A stretch of 64,000 nt of DNA from Aquimarina aggregata (lineage in GTDB: Bacteria > Bacteroidota > Bacteroidia > Flavobacteriales > Flavobacteriaceae). Position numbers and translations under genes: made by a program. Under the pieces are notes generated by a model. The model did not search any database, had not been told where the DNA came from, and worked only from the letters and a program-made list of their open reading frames with translations. Positions 42,466 to 52,320 of the stretch are shown piece by piece (the stretch's first letter is position 1; each line of letters opens with the position of its first letter). The DNA lies in contig NZ_LQRT01000010.1 of assembly GCF_001632745.1 (NCBI RefSeq), forward strand, positions 25,678 through 89,677, in the 5' to 3' direction.

Positions 42466-43796
42466 TTAATCGTTGGTTGTTTACACATATCGATAATAGT
42501 TCTCTAATAATTTTTCGAGTTTTCTTCGGGTTTCTTATTGCTGCCGAAGCTATTGGAGCAATATTTACAGGTTGGGTCACACGTACGTTAGTTGAACCCA
42601 ATTTCACCTTTAATTTCATCGGCCTTGACTTCTTACAACCACTTCCTGGTAACGGCATGTACTTTTATTTTGCCGTAATGGGGATTTTTGGCCTTCTTGT
42701 AATGGTGGGCTTTAGATATCGAATGAGTATGATTGCCTATACTGTTATGTGGGCAGGAGTATATTTTATGCAAAAAGCATCTTATAACAATCACTATTAC
42801 CTTTTATTACTGCTATGTATTATTATGAGCGTATTGCCTGCAGGTAACTATTTTTCTGTAGACGTAAAATTAAAACCACATATCAAGAAAATATCCATGC
42901 CCAGATGGGTTGTCTTATTTATTATTGCTCAACTATGGATTGTATATACCTATGCTTCAGTTGCAAAATTTTATCCAGATTGGTTAGATTTTACAGTAGC
43001 CAAAAATCTAATGGCGGCAAGAGCAAACTACCCTATTGTAGGTGGTTTATTGCAGGGACATTGGGCACATGTAAGTGTAGCGTATTTTGGTATTTTGTTT
43101 GATTTACTTATTGTGCCTCTTTTATTATGGAAACGAACCAGACTCACTGCTTTTTTCATCAGTATCTTTTTTCATTTGTTTAATTCTATTGTATTTCAAA
43201 TCGGGATATTTCCGTATATGTCTTTGGCTTTTACTGTTTTTTTCTTTTCAAAAGAAACTATACATCGAATTTTTATGAAAAAGAAAGAATTTTACTCTGA
43301 TGGCGAGGTAATTGTACCCAATTATAAAAAAGTGCTAATTCCAATCACTATAGTTTGGTTTGTACTACAAATTTCATTACCCCTAAGACACTGGTTTATT
43401 CCTGGAGATGTGCTATGGACCGAGGAAGGACATAGACTAAGTTGGCGTATGATGTTAAGAGGACGATCAGGTATAACCAATTTTTATATTGTAGATAAAA
43501 ATGACACTAAAGCTAATCGCACCTATATTGATAAAAGAGAATACTTATCTAAAAAACAATTAAGACTTGTATCTTCTAAACCAGATGCTATGTGGCAATT
43601 TGCGCAACATCTTAAAAAAGATTTTGCCTCAAAAGGAAAAGATATATCTGTTTATGTTAAAAGTGACATGTCTATTAATGGTAAGAAACGTAAATCTTTT
43701 ATAGATCCCGAAGTAGATCTTGCCAGTGTACCCTGGAATTATTTTACTACAAATCCTTGGATTATCAAATATAATACTGAAAGAAACCTCGAATAG
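42462..43796 (+). CDS. HTTM-domain membrane protein (vitamin K-dependent carboxylase homologue)
   Basis: A 444-residue integral membrane protein with several hydrophobic helices in the first ~290 residues and a globular tail. The pattern (LIIFRVFFGFLIAAEAIGAI, YFMQKASYNNHYYLLLLLCI, LPAGNYFSVD, LWIVYTYASVAKFYPDWL) fits the HTTM family related to vitamin K-dependent gamma-glutamyl carboxylase. The bacterial role is mostly unknown. Its ATG overlaps the ribF stop (ATGA), so it is cotranscribed with ribF. Confidence 0.85.
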   Translation: MINRWLFTHIDNSSLIIFRVFFGFLIAAEAIGAIFTGWVTRTLVEPNFTFNFIGLDFLQPLPGNGMYFYFAVMGIFGLLVMVGFRYRMSMIAYTVMWAGVYFMQKASYNNHYYLLLLLCIIMSVLPAGNYFSVDVKLKPHIKKISMPRWVVLFIIAQLWIVYTYASVAKFYPDWLDFTVAKNLMAARANYPIVGGLLQGHWAHVSVAYFGILFDLLIVPLLLWKRTRLTAFFISIFFHLFNSIVFQIGIFPYMSLAFTVFFFSKETIHRIFMKKKEFYSDGEVIVPNYKKVLIPITIVWFVLQISLPLRHWFIPGDVLWTEEGHRLSWRMMLRGRSGITNFYIVDKNDTKANRTYIDKREYLSKKQLRLVSSKPDAMWQFAQHLKKDFASKGKDISVYVKSDMSINGKKRKSFIDPEVDLASVPWNYFTTNPWIIKYNTERNLE

Positions 43797-43932
43797 TAAT
43801 AGGGCTCGTTTATGAGTCGTATTGTTTGATTTCAAAAAAGATATTATAAAATTTTAACTTTTGTTTATGTATTGCGTATAATTGTTAAACATAACTTACA
43901 AGGTGTAAAACCAACTTTTAATTATTACACCT

Positions 43933-44601
43933 ATGAAAAACATTATTTCTGTCCTAACTATTGGATTATCTATCCTATTACTAACAAGTTGTGAAAAACA
44001 ATCTCTGGATAAAGATTATCCCAAAAGCATAGAGGCCATTGCCAACAACGACATTCAATCTATTGTAAATGAGGCCATTTCTCAAACTTCCCTTAAAAAA
44101 CAACAAAAAGGGCCAGTACAAACAGTAAATTTTGTAGATCTATCCAGATATACTGGCAGATGGTACGAACTTGCTAATTTCCCTTCGTTTTTTAGTGAAA
44201 ATTGCTCTTGCACAACTGCAGATTATGCACTCAATGCAGAAGGAATTAGCGTTTTTAACAATTGTACTCTTACTACTACGGGTATGTTTAATTCTATCAA
44301 TGGTACTGCAGTAGCAGTAGATCAACAAACTAATGCAAAATTAAATGTATTCTTTGGCCCAGTTCCTGGGGACTATTGGATTATTGATCTTATAGGTTTT
44401 GATGAAGACGAACCTTACAATTTTTCTGTTGTCAGTGGCCCCAATAGGGACAGTTTATTTTTATTGAGTAGAACACCTCAGATTACAACATTCAAACAAA
44501 AAATAGCATTATTTAAAATTTTTGTTAATCTTATTTTACAAGGGTATGATTTAACTAAATTAGAATTTACGCCTCAAAGCCAAGATTGCTTATACCCATA
44601 G
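43933..44601 (+). CDS. Lipocalin family lipoprotein (Blc-like)
   Basis: A 222-residue protein. The signal ends at lipobox LTSC (Cys20), and the lipocalin GxW signature is in YTGRWYELANFPSFF. Further lipocalin strands are GDYWIIDLIGFD and FSVVSGPNRDSLFLLSRTP. Residues 21-60 form a linker between the membrane anchor and the barrel. Bacterial lipocalins carry lipids at the outer membrane. The gene stands alone and ends at a strong terminator. Confidence 0.9.
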   Translation: MKNIISVLTIGLSILLLTSCEKQSLDKDYPKSIEAIANNDIQSIVNEAISQTSLKKQQKGPVQTVNFVDLSRYTGRWYELANFPSFFSENCSCTTADYALNAEGISVFNNCTLTTTGMFNSINGTAVAVDQQTNAKLNVFFGPVPGDYWIIDLIGFDEDEPYNFSVVSGPNRDSLFLLSRTPQITTFKQKIALFKIFVNLILQGYDLTKLEFTPQSQDCLYP

Positions 44602-44626
44602 ATTTTTTAATCATGCTAAACATTAC

Positions 44627-44657
44627 AAGTCCCGTTATGATTATTTAAACGGGACTT
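44627..44657. terminator. Bidirectional terminator between convergent genes
   Basis: AAGTCCCGTT (44627-44636) and AACGGGACTT (44648-44657) pair around an 11-base loop, followed by a T run on the plus strand. It lies 25 bases past the lipocalin stop and 11 bases before the stop of the convergent M23 gene. The plus-strand direction is clearer. Confidence 0.88.
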
Positions 44658-44668
44658 TTTTTATAAAA

Positions 44669-45250
44669 TTACTCCCGCAACCACGTATCGGGATCCAAAT
44701 GAAACATTTTTCGATTACCTTGTATGACCTCAGGATCTCGTAACCACCAATACGGAAAAGGAGTTGTAATCGCATAATGCAAATGAGGAGGTTTACCAAC
44801 GGCATTTCCAGTAGTTCCAACTGTTCCAAGTTTAGTGCCGCATGCGACAAGTTGAAATGGAAAAGCAACAACCTCATCCATATGAGCGTAGTAATGAAAG
44901 CGCCATTTGGGTCCTAATACCATAACCGTCTTCCCTCCTTTGCCTCCTTCGTAGGTATACAATACAATCCCATAAGTAGATGAAATGACATCTGTGCCCT
45001 TGGGTTTAAAAATATCAATCCCTTTATGTGTAATCGAGCTTCCCCATGGATATGCCCAAAATGAATGATCATCCCAATCGGCTATACTAGCTTCTTTAAC
45101 AGGAATAATCATTTTTTGAGGAATAAGAAATCCTAACCCGATAACCAACATAGGAATCAATGTAAATTTTCTAGTTCTTTTATTTCTGTACAACGATCCC
45201 ATTAGAATTAAAAGCGATGCTAAAAACCGTTTTGTTGTACTAGTAATCAT
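44669..45250 (-). CDS. M23 family metallopeptidase
   Basis: A zinc peptidase of the LytM/M23 class that cleaves peptidoglycan cross-links. With the start at ATG 45250 it has 193 residues: a hydrophobic segment at ~31-45 anchors it, ligands H75 and D79 lie in ITHKGIDIF, and H156xH158 lie in PPHLHYA. An upstream ATG at 45289 would add 13 residues (MVIIIGVVCKFKT); I prefer 45250 because it has an A-rich leader, but both are possible. It stands alone, convergent with the lipocalin gene. Confidence 0.88.
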   Translation of the reverse strand: MITSTTKRFLASLLILMGSLYRNKRTRKFTLIPMLVIGLGFLIPQKMIIPVKEASIADWDDHSFWAYPWGSSITHKGIDIFKPKGTDVISSTYGIVLYTYEGGKGGKTVMVLGPKWRFHYYAHMDEVVAFPFQLVACGTKLGTVGTTGNAVGKPPHLHYAITTPFPYWWLRDPEVIQGNRKMFHLDPDTWLRE

Positions 45251-45322
45251 AGTTTTAAATTTACAAACTACCCCTATTATTATAACCATATGAACCGCTA
45301 TGCAGCTAACAACGAGTTCTAA

Positions 45323-46033
45323 TTATTCATTTTCTTGTGTAGAGATCAGATTTCCATCAACATCAAAATATTCCCAGATACCCACTTTATTATCTGATTC
45401 ATATCGCCCTTTTTCCATAATCTTCCCATTTGGGTGATATTTTTCATATTTTCCGTGCCACAACCCAGATTGATAGTTATACACTTCTTTAATGAGTCCT
45501 TCTTCACTATACTCTTTCCATTCGCCATCTCTTTCTCCATTATTATAATAGCCTGTGATTGATAATTCTCCGTTTTCGTAGTACTCTTTATAGACACCAT
45601 GTACATTCCCATTTTGTATTGGTGTACTCATCTTAGGCTTTCCGTTTGCAAAAAAATAGTTTAGCTCTTTTATAGGAGTTCCATTTTCGAATGTTGCTCT
45701 TGAGTGCACAGCGCCATCAAAATGATAGGTTTCCCATACTCCATGTTGTTTATCATTCTTATAGTTTCCTCTTTTGGATAGTGTATTGGTTCTTAAATCA
45801 TATGCTCTAGCTTCTCCTTCCTTAACTCCATTTTTATAGGGTATAGAATCTGCTTCTGCAGCGTCTTCATCATAATATACCCAAACTCCTATTTTCTTAG
45901 ATTGTTTAACCTGTCCAATCCCTTTAACATTACCATTTTCATGATATTCTATCTCTTGTTTACCTGTTGAACTATTACAACTACTATATAAACTCAAAAT
46001 CAACAAAAGAGATAACTTTATTATATTTTTCAT
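45323..46033 (-). CDS. YwqK/MORN-like repeat lipoprotein
   Basis: A 236-residue lipoprotein (lipobox YSSC, Cys19). The mature protein consists of ~20-residue MORN-like repeats with the pattern YYxNGxxxxxGxYxNGxxxGxW (e.g. YYENGELSITGYYNNGERDG, YEKYHPNGKIMEKGRYESDN). Databases often label this family a toxin-antitoxin YwqK antitoxin, but no toxin partner lies beside it. It may bind lipid or a protein at the cell envelope. Confidence 0.85.
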   Translation of the reverse strand: MKNIIKLSLLLILSLYSSCNSSTGKQEIEYHENGNVKGIGQVKQSKKIGVWVYYDEDAAEADSIPYKNGVKEGEARAYDLRTNTLSKRGNYKNDKQHGVWETYHFDGAVHSRATFENGTPIKELNYFFANGKPKMSTPIQNGNVHGVYKEYYENGELSITGYYNNGERDGEWKEYSEEGLIKEVYNYQSGLWHGKYEKYHPNGKIMEKGRYESDNKVGIWEYFDVDGNLISTQENE

Positions 46034-46115
46034 ATAACAATACTACACTTTTGTTCTCAAAGTAAAAAACAAGACATAATCTATAAGTACGAATATTCAA
46101 AAAAAATCAAAATCA

Positions 46116-46139
46116 AAACCGCTATTTTTATAGCGGTTT
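46116..46139 (-). terminator. Intrinsic terminator after the PL7 lyase gene
   Basis: AAACCGCTA (46116-46124) and TAGCGGTTT (46131-46139) pair over 9 bp around a 6-base loop. On the minus strand T-rich sequence (TTTGATTTTGATTTTTTTTG) follows. It lies 39 bases past the PL7 gene stop. Confidence 0.82.
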
Positions 46140-46177
46140 ATGACGAAAATAAGAATGTGTGACTGTTGTTTTAGTAT

Positions 46178-47362
46178 TTAATTCCAGACTAATTCATTAA
46201 AATTGATTCTTGTTCCTCCAGAATTTTGATTGTACACCCCAGCTTTCCAGTAGCTAGGATAATTCCAATAAGAAACATCTTTATTCACTTTAGTGTTACC
46301 ATTAATTTTTATGGTCATGTTGCCATTACTAATACTAATATCACAATCAAAATACCCAGAAGGTGTTGGGCCACAATCTATATGTTGGGTAGCACTACCC
46401 CCGTTATCTTTTTTGACTGCCGCCCACAAATGGTTTCCGTTACCTCTTGATTTACTTCTATACATTCGTAACAAGGGTTTATTGGGACCATTACCAGCAT
46501 TGGCATCGTCATGGATTTGCAAAAATGTAGTTTGATCTCCGGATTGCGAAATAAACTTTAGATTTGCGTGGGCATTTCTACTCCCATTATTCACGTTCCA
46601 GTTATTCAAAAAACGTAATTCTGTTCTTTTACTAGATCCTGTTTGGTAAAAGCCAATTTTATCAGAATCTACTACATAAAACCAATCAGAGCTATATCCG
46701 GCTTGCAGCTGACTGCTAGTTGCGGCAGTGCTACTAGTAGGAGCTTGTAATTTACTCTTGCGAATAGCATCTTTAAATCTTGGGATATCATATGGGTTAT
46801 TATAATTGTTACCTCCGCCACCACACTGCTCCTCTACATCAAATATTTCCCAGGCACCTATTGCGGATCGATTGCAGTTTAATGGTTTATTTCCATTTTC
46901 TGAACTCACATATCTTCCATTATTTCCTCGTAATGCAATTTTACTAGTACCTCGATCTATAACCTCAAACAGTTCCCAAGCACCTATAGCTGTTCGATTA
47001 CAAGTCATAGCTTTTTGTCCATTTTCTGAACTTACATATCTTCCGTTATTTCCACGCAATGCGATTTGACCATTGCTTCGGTTGATAACTTCAAATTTTT
47101 CTGAATCGCCAACAGTCAACTGATTTGCAGTTATTGGAACATTCGTATTTTGAGAAGTAACATATTTACCATTATTTCCTTTGATTGCGATAATATCACA
47201 AGCTATTGGCAACCCTTTTTGTAGTGCTAGGACATTGCTATTGCTTTCTAACACCTCATGAGAGCAAGAAGTAAAAGACACAATTCCAATAAAAATTAAA
47301 AAAATGAGCCTATAATTAAATGCAGTATCACGATACCGTTTTTGTAGTATTGAGCTTTTCAT
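46178..47362 (-). CDS. PL7-family alginate lyase-like lipoprotein with fascin-like repeats
   Basis: A 394-residue lipoprotein (lipobox FTSC, Cys33). Residues ~55-180 hold three ~42-residue beta-trefoil/fascin-like repeats, each with the pattern IALRGNNGRYVSSENG and ending AWExFxV. The rest is a PL7 jelly roll: SSKRTELRF (245-251), TTFLQIHDD (279-286) and the C-terminal YWKAGVYNQN carry the three conserved catalytic regions. QIH in place of QVH is often linked to guluronate-containing alginate. It likely cuts alginate at the cell surface. The N-terminal repeats may bind carbohydrate. Confidence 0.9.
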   Translation of the reverse strand: MKSSILQKRYRDTAFNYRLIFLIFIGIVSFTSCSHEVLESNSNVLALQKGLPIACDIIAIKGNNGKYVTSQNTNVPITANQLTVGDSEKFEVINRSNGQIALRGNNGRYVSSENGQKAMTCNRTAIGAWELFEVIDRGTSKIALRGNNGRYVSSENGNKPLNCNRSAIGAWEIFDVEEQCGGGGNNYNNPYDIPRFKDAIRKSKLQAPTSSTAATSSQLQAGYSSDWFYVVDSDKIGFYQTGSSKRTELRFLNNWNVNNGSRNAHANLKFISQSGDQTTFLQIHDDANAGNGPNKPLLRMYRSKSRGNGNHLWAAVKKDNGGSATQHIDCGPTPSGYFDCDISISNGNMTIKINGNTKVNKDVSYWNYPSYWKAGVYNQNSGGTRINFNELVWN

Positions 47363-47727
47363 AGTTGTTGATTTATGTGTTAAAAAATAGTTACTGTTTT
47401 GATGTGCACCATCTATTTCTATAGATCATATTTTTACATAGTAGTCATACTAAATTAATTTTAACGTAATACAAAGTATCATTCATTTTGGTTGACCAAT
47501 TATAAATATAGTTACAAATCGTCAAACAAAGCATTCACTATTAAGTATTTAACAGTTATTTCATTTAATTCTTGATGATCTCATTTAATTTATCCTAATT
47601 TTTTACCAATATCCCGACAACCTTAATTAGAGGTAGACGCATAGCGCATACATTAATGTAAAGTCTAAACATTATATTTTTAATTATGTTTTTTTACATT
47701 TTAATCCAACAAAACCGAAGCTTTATT

Positions 47728-47735
47728 TACATTTG
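47728..47735 (+). promoter_or_regulatory. Possible -7 element upstream of serS
   Basis: TACATTTG matches TAnnTTTG, 115 bases before the serS ATG, but lacks a TTG at 17-21 bases upstream. The 487-base spacer 47363-47849 contains no convincing gene; it is AT-rich and shows no other structure I would call. Confidence 0.35.
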
Positions 47736-47849
47736 CATTTTCCAACGCGATAGGGATAGTAGTAATATCCTTTTTTTAGTGCCCAGAGCTTGTTAAAGGG
47801 TGTAAAAAAGATGTAACCAATAACCTAACAATCGCCCAAAAAAGACATC

Positions 47850-49121
47850 ATGTTAGTAGTATCACAAATCATAGCAAATAAAGAAGAGTATATCAAGGCC
47901 CTAGCCAAGCGTAATTTTGATGCTGTTTCGGTTTTAGACAAGGTCATTGCTTTAGACGAAGATCGTCGCGGGACACAAGCAAAGTTAGATAACATCCTCG
48001 CCGACTCTAATAAATTTTCTAAAGAGATAGGGATGCTTTTTAAAAACGGAGAGCAGCAAAAAGCTAATCTTTTAAAAGAAAAGACCGCTCAACTTAAAGA
48101 AAGTTCTAAAGAACTCTCTGTAACTCTAACTAATTTACAGAATGAACTTACAGATTTGTTATACACGATCCCAAATATTCCTCACGCATCAGTACCCAAC
48201 GGATTAACTGATGAAGATAATGAAGAAGTGTATAAGGAAGGGGATATTCCTAAGCTTGATGATGGAGCTCTACCACACTGGGAGCTTGCCAAAAAATATG
48301 ATATTATTGATTTTGAACTAGGTGTAAAAATTACAGGTGCAGGTTTTCCTGTTTTTAAAGGTAAAGGGGCAAGACTACAACGTGCCTTAATAAGTTATTT
48401 TCTTGACAAAAATACCGCAGCTGGATACAAAGAGTTTCAAGTACCGCATTTAGTCAATGAAGCTTCTGGCTATGGCACAGGTCAGTTACCTGATAAAGAA
48501 GGACAAATGTATCATGTCACGGGTGATGACTTATACTTGATTCCTACTGCAGAAGTTCCTGTAACAAATATGTTTAGAGATGAACTTGTTACCGAAAATG
48601 AATTACCAATTTGTTGTACTGGATATACCCCATGTTTTAGAAGAGAAGCAGGATCTTATGGGGCTCATGTACGTGGATTAAATCGTTTGCATCAATTTGA
48701 TAAGGTAGAGATTGTGCGTATCGAAAAACCAGAAAATTCATACAAAGCCTTAGATGGTATGGTTGATCATGTAAAGGAAATCCTTAGAGAATTAAAATTA
48801 CCATATCGTATCTTACGTTTATGTGGTGGTGATACAGGGTTTACCTCTGCATTGACATATGATTTTGAAGTATTTTCTACCGCCCAAGATCGTTGGTTAG
48901 AGATCAGTTCTGTTTCTAATTTTGAATCCTATCAAGCAAATCGTCTAAAACTACGTTTTAAAGATACAAATGGTAAAAACCAATTAGTACATACTCTTAA
49001 CGGAAGTTCTTTAGCACTCCCAAGAGTTTTAGCCGGTATATTAGAAAACTATCAAACTCCTAAAGGAATTAAAATCCCTGACGTACTCGTTCCGTATTGC
49101 GGATTTGAATGGATTGATTAG
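47850..49121 (+). CDS. serS: Seryl-tRNA synthetase
   Basis: A 423-residue class II synthetase that charges tRNA-Ser. The N-terminal ~100 residues form the long coiled coil (KLDNILADSNKFSKEIGMLF, KEKTAQLKESSKELSVTLTN). Catalytic motif 2 is CFRREAGSYGAHVRGLNRLH and motif 3 is HTLNGSSLALPRVLAGILEN. Length and start are typical. It is followed by a TPR gene after 92 bases. Confidence 0.97.
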   Translation: MLVVSQIIANKEEYIKALAKRNFDAVSVLDKVIALDEDRRGTQAKLDNILADSNKFSKEIGMLFKNGEQQKANLLKEKTAQLKESSKELSVTLTNLQNELTDLLYTIPNIPHASVPNGLTDEDNEEVYKEGDIPKLDDGALPHWELAKKYDIIDFELGVKITGAGFPVFKGKGARLQRALISYFLDKNTAAGYKEFQVPHLVNEASGYGTGQLPDKEGQMYHVTGDDLYLIPTAEVPVTNMFRDELVTENELPICCTGYTPCFRREAGSYGAHVRGLNRLHQFDKVEIVRIEKPENSYKALDGMVDHVKEILRELKLPYRILRLCGGDTGFTSALTYDFEVFSTAQDRWLEISSVSNFESYQANRLKLRFKDTNGKNQLVHTLNGSSLALPRVLAGILENYQTPKGIKIPDVLVPYCGFEWID

Positions 49122-49213
49122 CATTTTTTTAAGATATAGTAACTAGTGCTTTATGGTTCATACACCACTAAAGACTACTAACTATTTCTTATATTTACAA
49201 AAAAACCTGCTAG

Positions 49214-51001
49214 ATGCGTACTGTATTTTTGTATATCGCCCTATTTTTTACTTTTTCAATAGTTGCCCAATCAGAGCAATTGGCGAAAAACTATATGCAA
49301 CAGGGACAATATGAAAAGGCCTTATCTATTTATCAAAAGCTTTATGATAAAAATCCTAATCGAATTAATTATTTATTAGGTTTAGTACAATCTCATCAAC
49401 AACTAGAACAATTCGAAAAGGCAGAGAATATTCTTAAAAAGAGAATCGAACAAATCCCTAATAATGCTCAAATATTAGTAGAATTAGGGCACCATTATGA
49501 TTTACAAGACAATTCTGAGCAAGCTACTATTTACTATAATAAAGCGATAACAACTTTCGAAAATCATACTATAAACAATGCATATTCTCTAGCACAAACA
49601 TTTGAAAAATATAGTCTTTTAGACCAAGCAGCACTTGTTTATGAAAAAGGAATGGAAGATAATCCTAGAGCCAATTTTAATGTGCAATTGGCAAAAATCT
49701 ATGGTGAACAAGGAAAACTAGAAAAAATGTTTGATAGTTATCTTTCATTATTACAATCACAACCAAATTATGTGAATGTAGTTCAACGAAATTTTAGTGA
49801 TTATATCCTTGATGACCCTACTAACGAAGCTAACGTTATTTTTAAAAAACTACTTATCAAAAGGCTGCAACAGAATCCTGACATACTCTATAATGAAATG
49901 CTTAGTTGGTTATTTATACAACAAAAAGAATTTAAAAAAGCATTTGTTCATGAAAAGGCTATTTATAAACGAAATGATGAAGGGCCACAGGGTATTATTG
50001 ATTTAGCTAGAATAGCTATTTCCGAAAAAGATATTAAGTCAGCTACCGAAATCCTGGATTATGTGCTTGAAACTCCTGCATCAAAAGACATGAAACTAAC
50101 AGCACATAAAATTATTCTAAAGGCCAAAGTCGATAATGCAAATAAAAAAGAATACAAAACCATTGTCGAACAATACAATACAGTTTTTAATGAATACGGA
50201 AAATCAAGTGCAACAATTGGTTTACAAATAGACTATGCACATTTTCTAGCATTCAATCAAGATAAAAAACAAGAAGCAATTCGGTTTTTAAAAGATTTAG
50301 TGAAACGTGAACGTTTATCAAGATTTCAATCTTCTCGAATTAAAATGGAAATTGCCGACATACTCGTACTAGATCAAAAATTTAATCAGGCATTAATCTA
50401 CTATACTCAGGTACAAAATGCATTAAAAAACAATTTTCTGGCACAAGATGCGCGATTTAAAGTAGCAAAAACCAGTTATTACAAGGGTGATTTTTCTTGG
50501 GCGCAGACCCAATTAGATGTTTTAAAATCATCTACTTCACAACTCATTGCTAATGATGCGATGGAACTAAGCTTAATTATTAGTGATAATTCGCAGGAAG
50601 ATTCTACACACACCGCTCTTAAGATTTTTGCTAAAGCCGATTTACTCGCCTTTCAAAATAAAAATGAAGAAGCTATTGCGATGTATGAAAAAATCTTAAC
50701 AGAGCATAGAGGTGAAAAAATAGAAGATGAAGCATTTTTAAGACAAGCAAAATTGTTAGAAACAGAAAAGCAGTATGAACGAGCAAAAGTGAACTATCTC
50801 AAAATTATAGAATTTTATGCTGATGATATTCTAGCAGATGATGCCTATTATTGGCTTGCAGAATTGTACTCTAATCAATTAAACACTCCAGAAAAGGCTA
50901 AAGAACTGTATGAAAAAATCATCTTTAATCATGCAGATAGTATTTATTTTGTAGCTGCCAGAAAAAAATACAGAACATTAAGAGGAGACGCTATTAATTA
51001 G
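49214..51001 (+). CDS. Tetratricopeptide repeat protein (exported)
   Basis: A 595-residue protein starting with a signal peptide (MRTVFLYIALFFTFSIVAQ). The mature part is almost all tetratricopeptide-like helical repeats, e.g. LAKNYMQQGQYEKALSIYQK, ANDAMELSLIISDNS and DEEAFLRQAKLLETEKQYER-like units. It lies before a DUF4286 gene and rsmA, a conserved order in flavobacteria. It probably scaffolds a periplasmic complex; partner unknown. Confidence 0.9.
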   Translation: MRTVFLYIALFFTFSIVAQSEQLAKNYMQQGQYEKALSIYQKLYDKNPNRINYLLGLVQSHQQLEQFEKAENILKKRIEQIPNNAQILVELGHHYDLQDNSEQATIYYNKAITTFENHTINNAYSLAQTFEKYSLLDQAALVYEKGMEDNPRANFNVQLAKIYGEQGKLEKMFDSYLSLLQSQPNYVNVVQRNFSDYILDDPTNEANVIFKKLLIKRLQQNPDILYNEMLSWLFIQQKEFKKAFVHEKAIYKRNDEGPQGIIDLARIAISEKDIKSATEILDYVLETPASKDMKLTAHKIILKAKVDNANKKEYKTIVEQYNTVFNEYGKSSATIGLQIDYAHFLAFNQDKKQEAIRFLKDLVKRERLSRFQSSRIKMEIADILVLDQKFNQALIYYTQVQNALKNNFLAQDARFKVAKTSYYKGDFSWAQTQLDVLKSSTSQLIANDAMELSLIISDNSQEDSTHTALKIFAKADLLAFQNKNEEAIAMYEKILTEHRGEKIEDEAFLRQAKLLETEKQYERAKVNYLKIIEFYADDILADDAYYWLAELYSNQLNTPEKAKELYEKIIFNHADSIYFVAARKKYRTLRGDAIN

Positions 51002-51067
51002 TATTTAGTTGGTGAATGGTAAAGGTTAGTTTATTTTTGCCAGATTATAAATCGTACATCAACTACT

Positions 51068-51382
51068 ATGTATATCTACAATGTTACCATAAATATAGAA
51101 GAAACTATTCATGACGAGTGGCTTGCTTGGATGAAAGGTAATCATATTCCTAACATGCTCGCTACTGGTAAGTTTAGCAAAGCTTTAATGAGTAAAGTTT
51201 TGGTAGAAGAAGAAATGGGTGGAATTACATATTCTGTGCAATACACTACTAAAAACAAAGAAACGCTACAAAAATACTACACAGAAGATGCAGATCGACT
51301 CAGAGCCGAAAGTAATCGTTTTGCTGGCAAATTTGTAGCTTTTAGGACAGAATTAGAAATTGTGAGTGAACAAAATGGCTAA
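51068..51382 (+). CDS. DUF4286 family protein
   Basis: A 104-residue protein of the Bacteroidetes DUF4286 family ([40 protein letters not shown]). It resembles small ferredoxin-like folds. Its end overlaps the rsmA start by 17 bases, so the two are coupled. Function is unknown. Confidence 0.9.
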   Translation: MYIYNVTINIEETIHDEWLAWMKGNHIPNMLATGKFSKALMSKVLVEEEMGGITYSVQYTTKNKETLQKYYTEDADRLRAESNRFAGKFVAFRTELEIVSEQNG

Positions 51383-52235
51383 GCATAAGAAACATAAAAA
51401 ATATAATCCTAATTATACCAAAAACTCAGAAAAAACTGCTGTTACGGCCAAAAAACATCTTGGTCAGCATTTTTTGAATGACGAACCTATCGCCAAAAAA
51501 ATTGGAGATACCCTTACCCTTAATGGCTATCAAAATGTAATTGAGATAGGACCCGGTATGGGAGTTCTTACAAAATACATAGTGCAAAAAGATCTAAATC
51601 TTATTGCCATGGATTTAGATAGTGAATCCATAGCGTATTTAAACACTAGTTTTCAATTAGAACATAATGAGGTTTTAAGAAACACTTCTTTTAAAGTTTT
51701 AGAAGCTGATTTCTTAAAATTTGATCTAGACTCGTTGTTTCCCAATGAGCAATTTGCTATTACTGGAAACTTCCCTTATAATATTTCTACTCAAATTGTT
51801 TTTAAAACCATAGAACATAGAGATCGTATTCCTGAATTTACAGGGATGTTTCAAAAAGAAGTAGCACAACGCATTTGCGAAAAAGAAGGAAGTAAAGCTT
51901 ATGGTATTCTCTCAGTACTTGCACAAGCGTTTTATGATGCAGAATACTTATTTAGCGTACCTCCCGATGTTTTTAACCCTCCGCCAAAAGTAGATAGTGG
52001 TGTTTTAAGGTTAATTCGAAAAAAAGATTATTCGTTACCTTGTAATGAAAAACTATTTTTCAGGGTAGTCAAAACCGCTTTTGGACAACGCCGAAAAACA
52101 TTAAGAAATAGTTTAAAAGTTTTTCAACTCTCTGATGAGATTAAAGCTTCAGAAATTATGGCCAAAAGACCTGAGCAACTTTCTGTTCAACAGTTTTTAG
52201 AATTGACTTCGATTTTAGAAAAATCTCAAGAGTAA
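51366..52235 (+). CDS. rsmA: 16S rRNA dimethyladenosine transferase
   Basis: A 289-residue KsgA/RsmA that dimethylates two adjacent adenines of 16S rRNA helix 45. It has [12 protein letters not shown], the SAM motif [17 protein letters not shown] and the catalytic [18 protein letters not shown] (NFPY in place of NLPY). The first ~25 residues are a basic extension ([17 protein letters not shown]). Met4 (51375) is an alternative start. It overlaps DUF4286 and precedes mgtE. Confidence 0.95.
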   Translation: MNKMAKHKKHKKYNPNYTKNSEKTAVTAKKHLGQHFLNDEPIAKKIGDTLTLNGYQNVIEIGPGMGVLTKYIVQKDLNLIAMDLDSESIAYLNTSFQLEHNEVLRNTSFKVLEADFLKFDLDSLFPNEQFAITGNFPYNISTQIVFKTIEHRDRIPEFTGMFQKEVAQRICEKEGSKAYGILSVLAQAFYDAEYLFSVPPDVFNPPPKVDSGVLRLIRKKDYSLPCNEKLFFRVVKTAFGQRRKTLRNSLKVFQLSDEIKASEIMAKRPEQLSVQQFLELTSILEKSQE

Positions 52236-52320
52236 TATCTTTAACATCGGCATAAAGTTCAATTAAATTCTTTGGTTATCTTTGTCAGCGTTTGCAAAAG
52301 GGATCACTAAATAGTAGTAT

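Noticed and set aside
45323..46033. The YwqK-family protein as the antitoxin of a toxin-antitoxin pair.
   Set aside because: It is a lipoprotein with MORN-like repeats and no toxin gene is adjacent. The family name alone does not support the function.
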